From Solirubrobacterales bacterium (lineage in GTDB: Bacteria; Actinomycetota; Thermoleophilia; Solirubrobacterales; Solirubrobacteraceae): a stretch of 7,431 nucleotides of DNA. This document shows, one piece after another, positions 5,872 to 7,431 of this stretch (position 1 is its first letter; every line of letters begins with the position of its first letter). The position numbers and the translations under genes are program-made. Below the pieces are notes generated by a model. The model saw only the letters and a list, made by a program, of their open reading frames with translations, did no database searches and had not been told where the DNA came from. The stretch spans positions 1 to 7,431 of the forward strand of contig JAATFK010000096.1 of the NCBI GenBank assembly GCA_015655225.1. Direction: 5' to 3'.

Positions 5872-6651
5872 TCACGTCGAACAGCTGACGTGAATCGTCG
5901 AGTCGGCGCTCGCGCTGGTGCCGTCGAGGTATCTGTAGTCGGCGTGGAGCGGCAGGTTTCTGTTCTTCGGGCATCTCGTCGGCTCGATGTAGCCGCGCTT
6001 CACCTTCTTGCCCTTGACGGTCGTCGTCGTGGTCGCCTTCAGCGTCACGTCGAACGTCGTCAGCGCGGCCTGGTCGTCGGGCAGGATGTCGCGCAGCGTC
6101 GCGGGGATGTTGATGAGCGTTCTGTAGCCGTATCTGCCGCTCGTCTTGATCAGCGGCGCGTCGAACGAGACGTTGATGTCGGCCGGGAGAGTGAAGACGG
6201 CCTGCATCACGACCGACTTCCCACCCGCGCCGTTCCAGACGTTGAGCCGGCCGCTGAAGGACTGCTCGAGCCCGTGGACGTAGGCGACCGCCGGGCCGCC
6301 GCCGATCAGCGAGCCCTTCGGGCAGGCCGACGGCCGGCCGTGGGCGCGGTTGAGCGTCGCCGCGCTGCACGACGGGAACAGGCGGCCGTTCGCGACCGCG
6401 TTGGTCGGCAGCGAGAGCACCATGTTGGTGAGGATCGGCGAGGACTGGCCCGGCGTCGCCACGACGCGTCCTCTCAGGTTCAGCGCGAGCGAGTGCCCGA
6501 CCCCGTTGCGCAGCTTGCCGAACGCGTTCGGCGTCACCGCACCGCTGATCGAGATCGCCGACGGCGCGTCCGCGGCCGGTGCGGTGGCGGCGAGCAGGAG
6601 CAACGCGACTGCGGCGGCCGGGAGGATGCGTGCTGCGCGGGGAGTCTTCAT
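5872..6651 (-). CDS. Secreted protein with four cysteines, unknown function
   Basis: The protein has 259 residues. A classic signal peptide is visible: basic MKTPRAAR, a hydrophobic core at about 9-23 (ILPAAAVALLLLAAT) and an AxA-type cleavage region near residue 27 (APAADA). The mature part is rich in Ser, Thr, Gly and Asn with alternating hydrophobics, consistent with a beta-rich extracellular fold. Four cysteines (95, 110, 227, 257) could form two disulfides. SACPKGSLIGGGPA (108-121) resembles a Cys-Pro-Lys-Gly-Ser-x-Ile-Gly motif that I recall from paralogous secreted proteins of Solirubrobacterales. That is memory, not a search. A run of five Thr (207-211) precedes a basic stretch, KGKKVKRG (213-220). 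No catalytic motif is seen. ATG6651 is well placed, with a -10-like TACGAT 6 bases upstream and no ribosome-binding site. Confidence 0.85.
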   Translation of the reverse strand: MKTPRAARILPAAAVALLLLAATAPAADAPSAISISGAVTPNAFGKLRNGVGHSLALNLRGRVVATPGQSSPILTNMVLSLPTNAVANGRLFPSCSAATLNRAHGRPSACPKGSLIGGGPAVAYVHGLEQSFSGRLNVWNGAGGKSVVMQAVFTLPADINVSFDAPLIKTSGRYGYRTLINIPATLRDILPDDQAALTTFDVTLKATTTTTVKGKKVKRGYIEPTRCPKNRNLPLHADYRYLDGTSASADSTIHVSCST

Positions 6652-6657
6652 CCAGCG

Positions 6658-6687
6658 ATCGTAAACGCGCGCGTACCGCGCCGTCCA
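6658..6687 (-). promoter_or_regulatory. Possible leaderless promoter for the secreted-protein gene
   Basis: On the minus strand TACGAT (6658-6663) ends exactly 6 bases before ATG6651. TGGACG (6682-6687), a partial match to TTGACA, lies 18 bases upstream of it. This is the best -35/-10 pair in the window. Transcription would start at or next to the A of the ATG. Confidence 0.45.
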
Positions 6688-6715
6688 CCCCCAAACGGGT
6701 TCGCTGACGCTCGCG

Positions 6716-7431
6716 CTACAGCTCGACCGTGATCGGCTCGCTCGGCGGCGCCGGGACGGCCTCCGGGTGGATCACGTGCGCGAGCAGCTCGAGCCCGTCG
6801 ATCAGCCGTGGGCCGGGGCGCGAGAAGTAGGCGTTCGCGTCGACCGCGACGACCTCGCCGGCGCCGAGCGACGCGAGCCGCTCGCGGAAGGCGAGCGCCT
6901 CCTCGCGTGCGCGCGGTCCGTCGTAGCCGCACGGCATCACGACGACGAGGTCCGGCTCGGAGGCGGCGACCTCCTCCCAACTGCGGCGCTCGGAGTGCTC
7001 GCCCGGCATCCCGAGGACGTCGATCCCGCCGGCGTAGTCGATCATCTGCGGCGTCCAGTGGCCCGCGACGTAGAGCGGGTCGAGCCATTCGAGCGCCGCG
7101 ATCCGCGGCCGCCGGCGATCCCGCACGGCGAGTCGCACGCGGTCGATCCGCGCGGCCGAGCGGGCGATCAGGTCGACCCCGGGACCCTTGCGGTTCGTCG
7201 CCTGCGCGAGCGTGCGCACGTTGCCGAGCATCTCGCCGAGCGTGTGCGGGTCGAGCGAGATCACGGCCGGCCGCGTCTCGATCCGCTCGGCGATCGCGCG
7301 CACGTCCTCCTCCGAGACGGCGCAGACGGCGCAGAGCGCCTGCGTCACGATCAGGTCGGGGCGCAGCTCCCGCAGGAGCGCGGCGTCGAGCTCGTAGATC
7401 GCCTCGCCCTGGTCGGCGCGCGCCCGCACGA
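6716..7431 (-). CDS. Cobalamin/iron-type ABC substrate-binding protein (BtuF/TroA-like), 3' part only
   Basis: 237 complete codons are visible before the TAG at 6716-6718. The frame is open at the right edge, so the N-terminus, including any signal peptide, is missing. A GTG at the first complete codon (7429) is probably internal. Sequence blocks fit the helical-backbone periplasmic-binding family (COG0614) in the form often annotated as cobalamin-binding protein. Counting from the first complete codon: RPDLIVTQ 23-30, CAVC 33-36, EWLDPLYVAGHW 114-125, SWEEVAASEPDLVVVMPCGYD 150-170 and YFSRPGPRLIDGLELL 201-216. A full member is usually about 270-310 residues, so roughly 40-70 are missing. The ligand cannot be assigned here, and no permease or ATPase gene is in the window. 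The protein may not be exported; some actinobacterial relatives seem to lack signal peptides. Sixty-four bases separate it from the next minus-strand gene, which has its own promoter-like sequence. Confidence 0.85.
   Translation of the reverse strand, partial: VRARADQGEAIYELDAALLRELRPDLIVTQALCAVCAVSEEDVRAIAERIETRPAVISLDPHTLGEMLGNVRTLAQATNRKGPGVDLIARSAARIDRVRLAVRDRRRPRIAALEWLDPLYVAGHWTPQMIDYAGGIDVLGMPGEHSERRSWEEVAASEPDLVVVMPCGYDGPRAREEALAFRERLASLGAGEVVAVDANAYFSRPGPRLIDGLELLAHVIHPEAVPAPPSEPITVEL

Noticed and set aside
5890..6732. Plus-strand frame opposite the secreted protein
   Set aside because: The minus-strand frame has a signal peptide, paired cysteines and a promoter-like start; the plus frame is Arg/Val/Asp-rich without motifs.
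1..7431. CRISPR array, insertion sequence or transposase
   Set aside because: No regularly spaced direct repeats and no transposase or integrase motif seen in any frame.

Overview
The window reads as chromosomal DNA from a very GC-rich actinobacterium. A member of the Solirubrobacterales/Thermoleophilia (Solirubrobacter- or Conexibacter-like) is the best guess. This rests on base composition, heavy use of GTG starts, and remembered resemblance of the acyltransferase/G3P-dehydrogenase fusion and the Cys-rich secreted protein to proteins from that group. It is an inference, not a search result.

Layout. (1) 1-1049, minus strand: 5' part of a PHP-domain plus P-loop ATPase gene that runs off the left edge. 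Base composition is visibly lower here (34 of 60 bases G/C at 361-420, against 47 of 60 at 3001-3060). (2) 1050-1497: a spacer without a convincing gene, then a small intrinsic terminator (1498-1518). (3) 1565-1637, minus: tRNA-Thr(UGU). Its 3' end faces the low-GC segment, so 1-1564 looks like the end of an island inserted at the tRNA. (4) 1674-2234, minus: a small predicted membrane protein of unknown function. (5) 2281-3957, plus: one reading frame joining a PlsC-type acyltransferase to GpsA, divergent from gene 4 across 46 bases. (6) 3992-4579 and 4576-4923, plus: an RNA polymerase sigma factor and a translationally coupled single-pass membrane protein, its probable partner. (7) 4996-5853, plus: a rhomboid intramembrane protease with an N-terminal Cys-rich zinc-finger-like domain. 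(8) 5872-6651, minus: a secreted four-cysteine protein, convergent with the rhomboid. (9) 6716 to the right edge, minus: 3' part of a cobalamin/iron-type substrate-binding protein gene.

How the genes fit together. The fusion protein could make sn-glycerol-3-phosphate and also acylate lysophosphatidate, giving two steps of phospholipid synthesis in one chain. The sigma factor, its membrane partner and the rhomboid protease are adjacent and in one direction, which would suit envelope-stress signalling, but no direct link is visible. The PHP-ATPase is the one gene that looks acquired and is the best candidate for a defence or nucleic-acid-processing role. Several genes have a TANNNT-like -10 hexamer only 6-10 bases before the start codon, which suggests leaderless transcripts.
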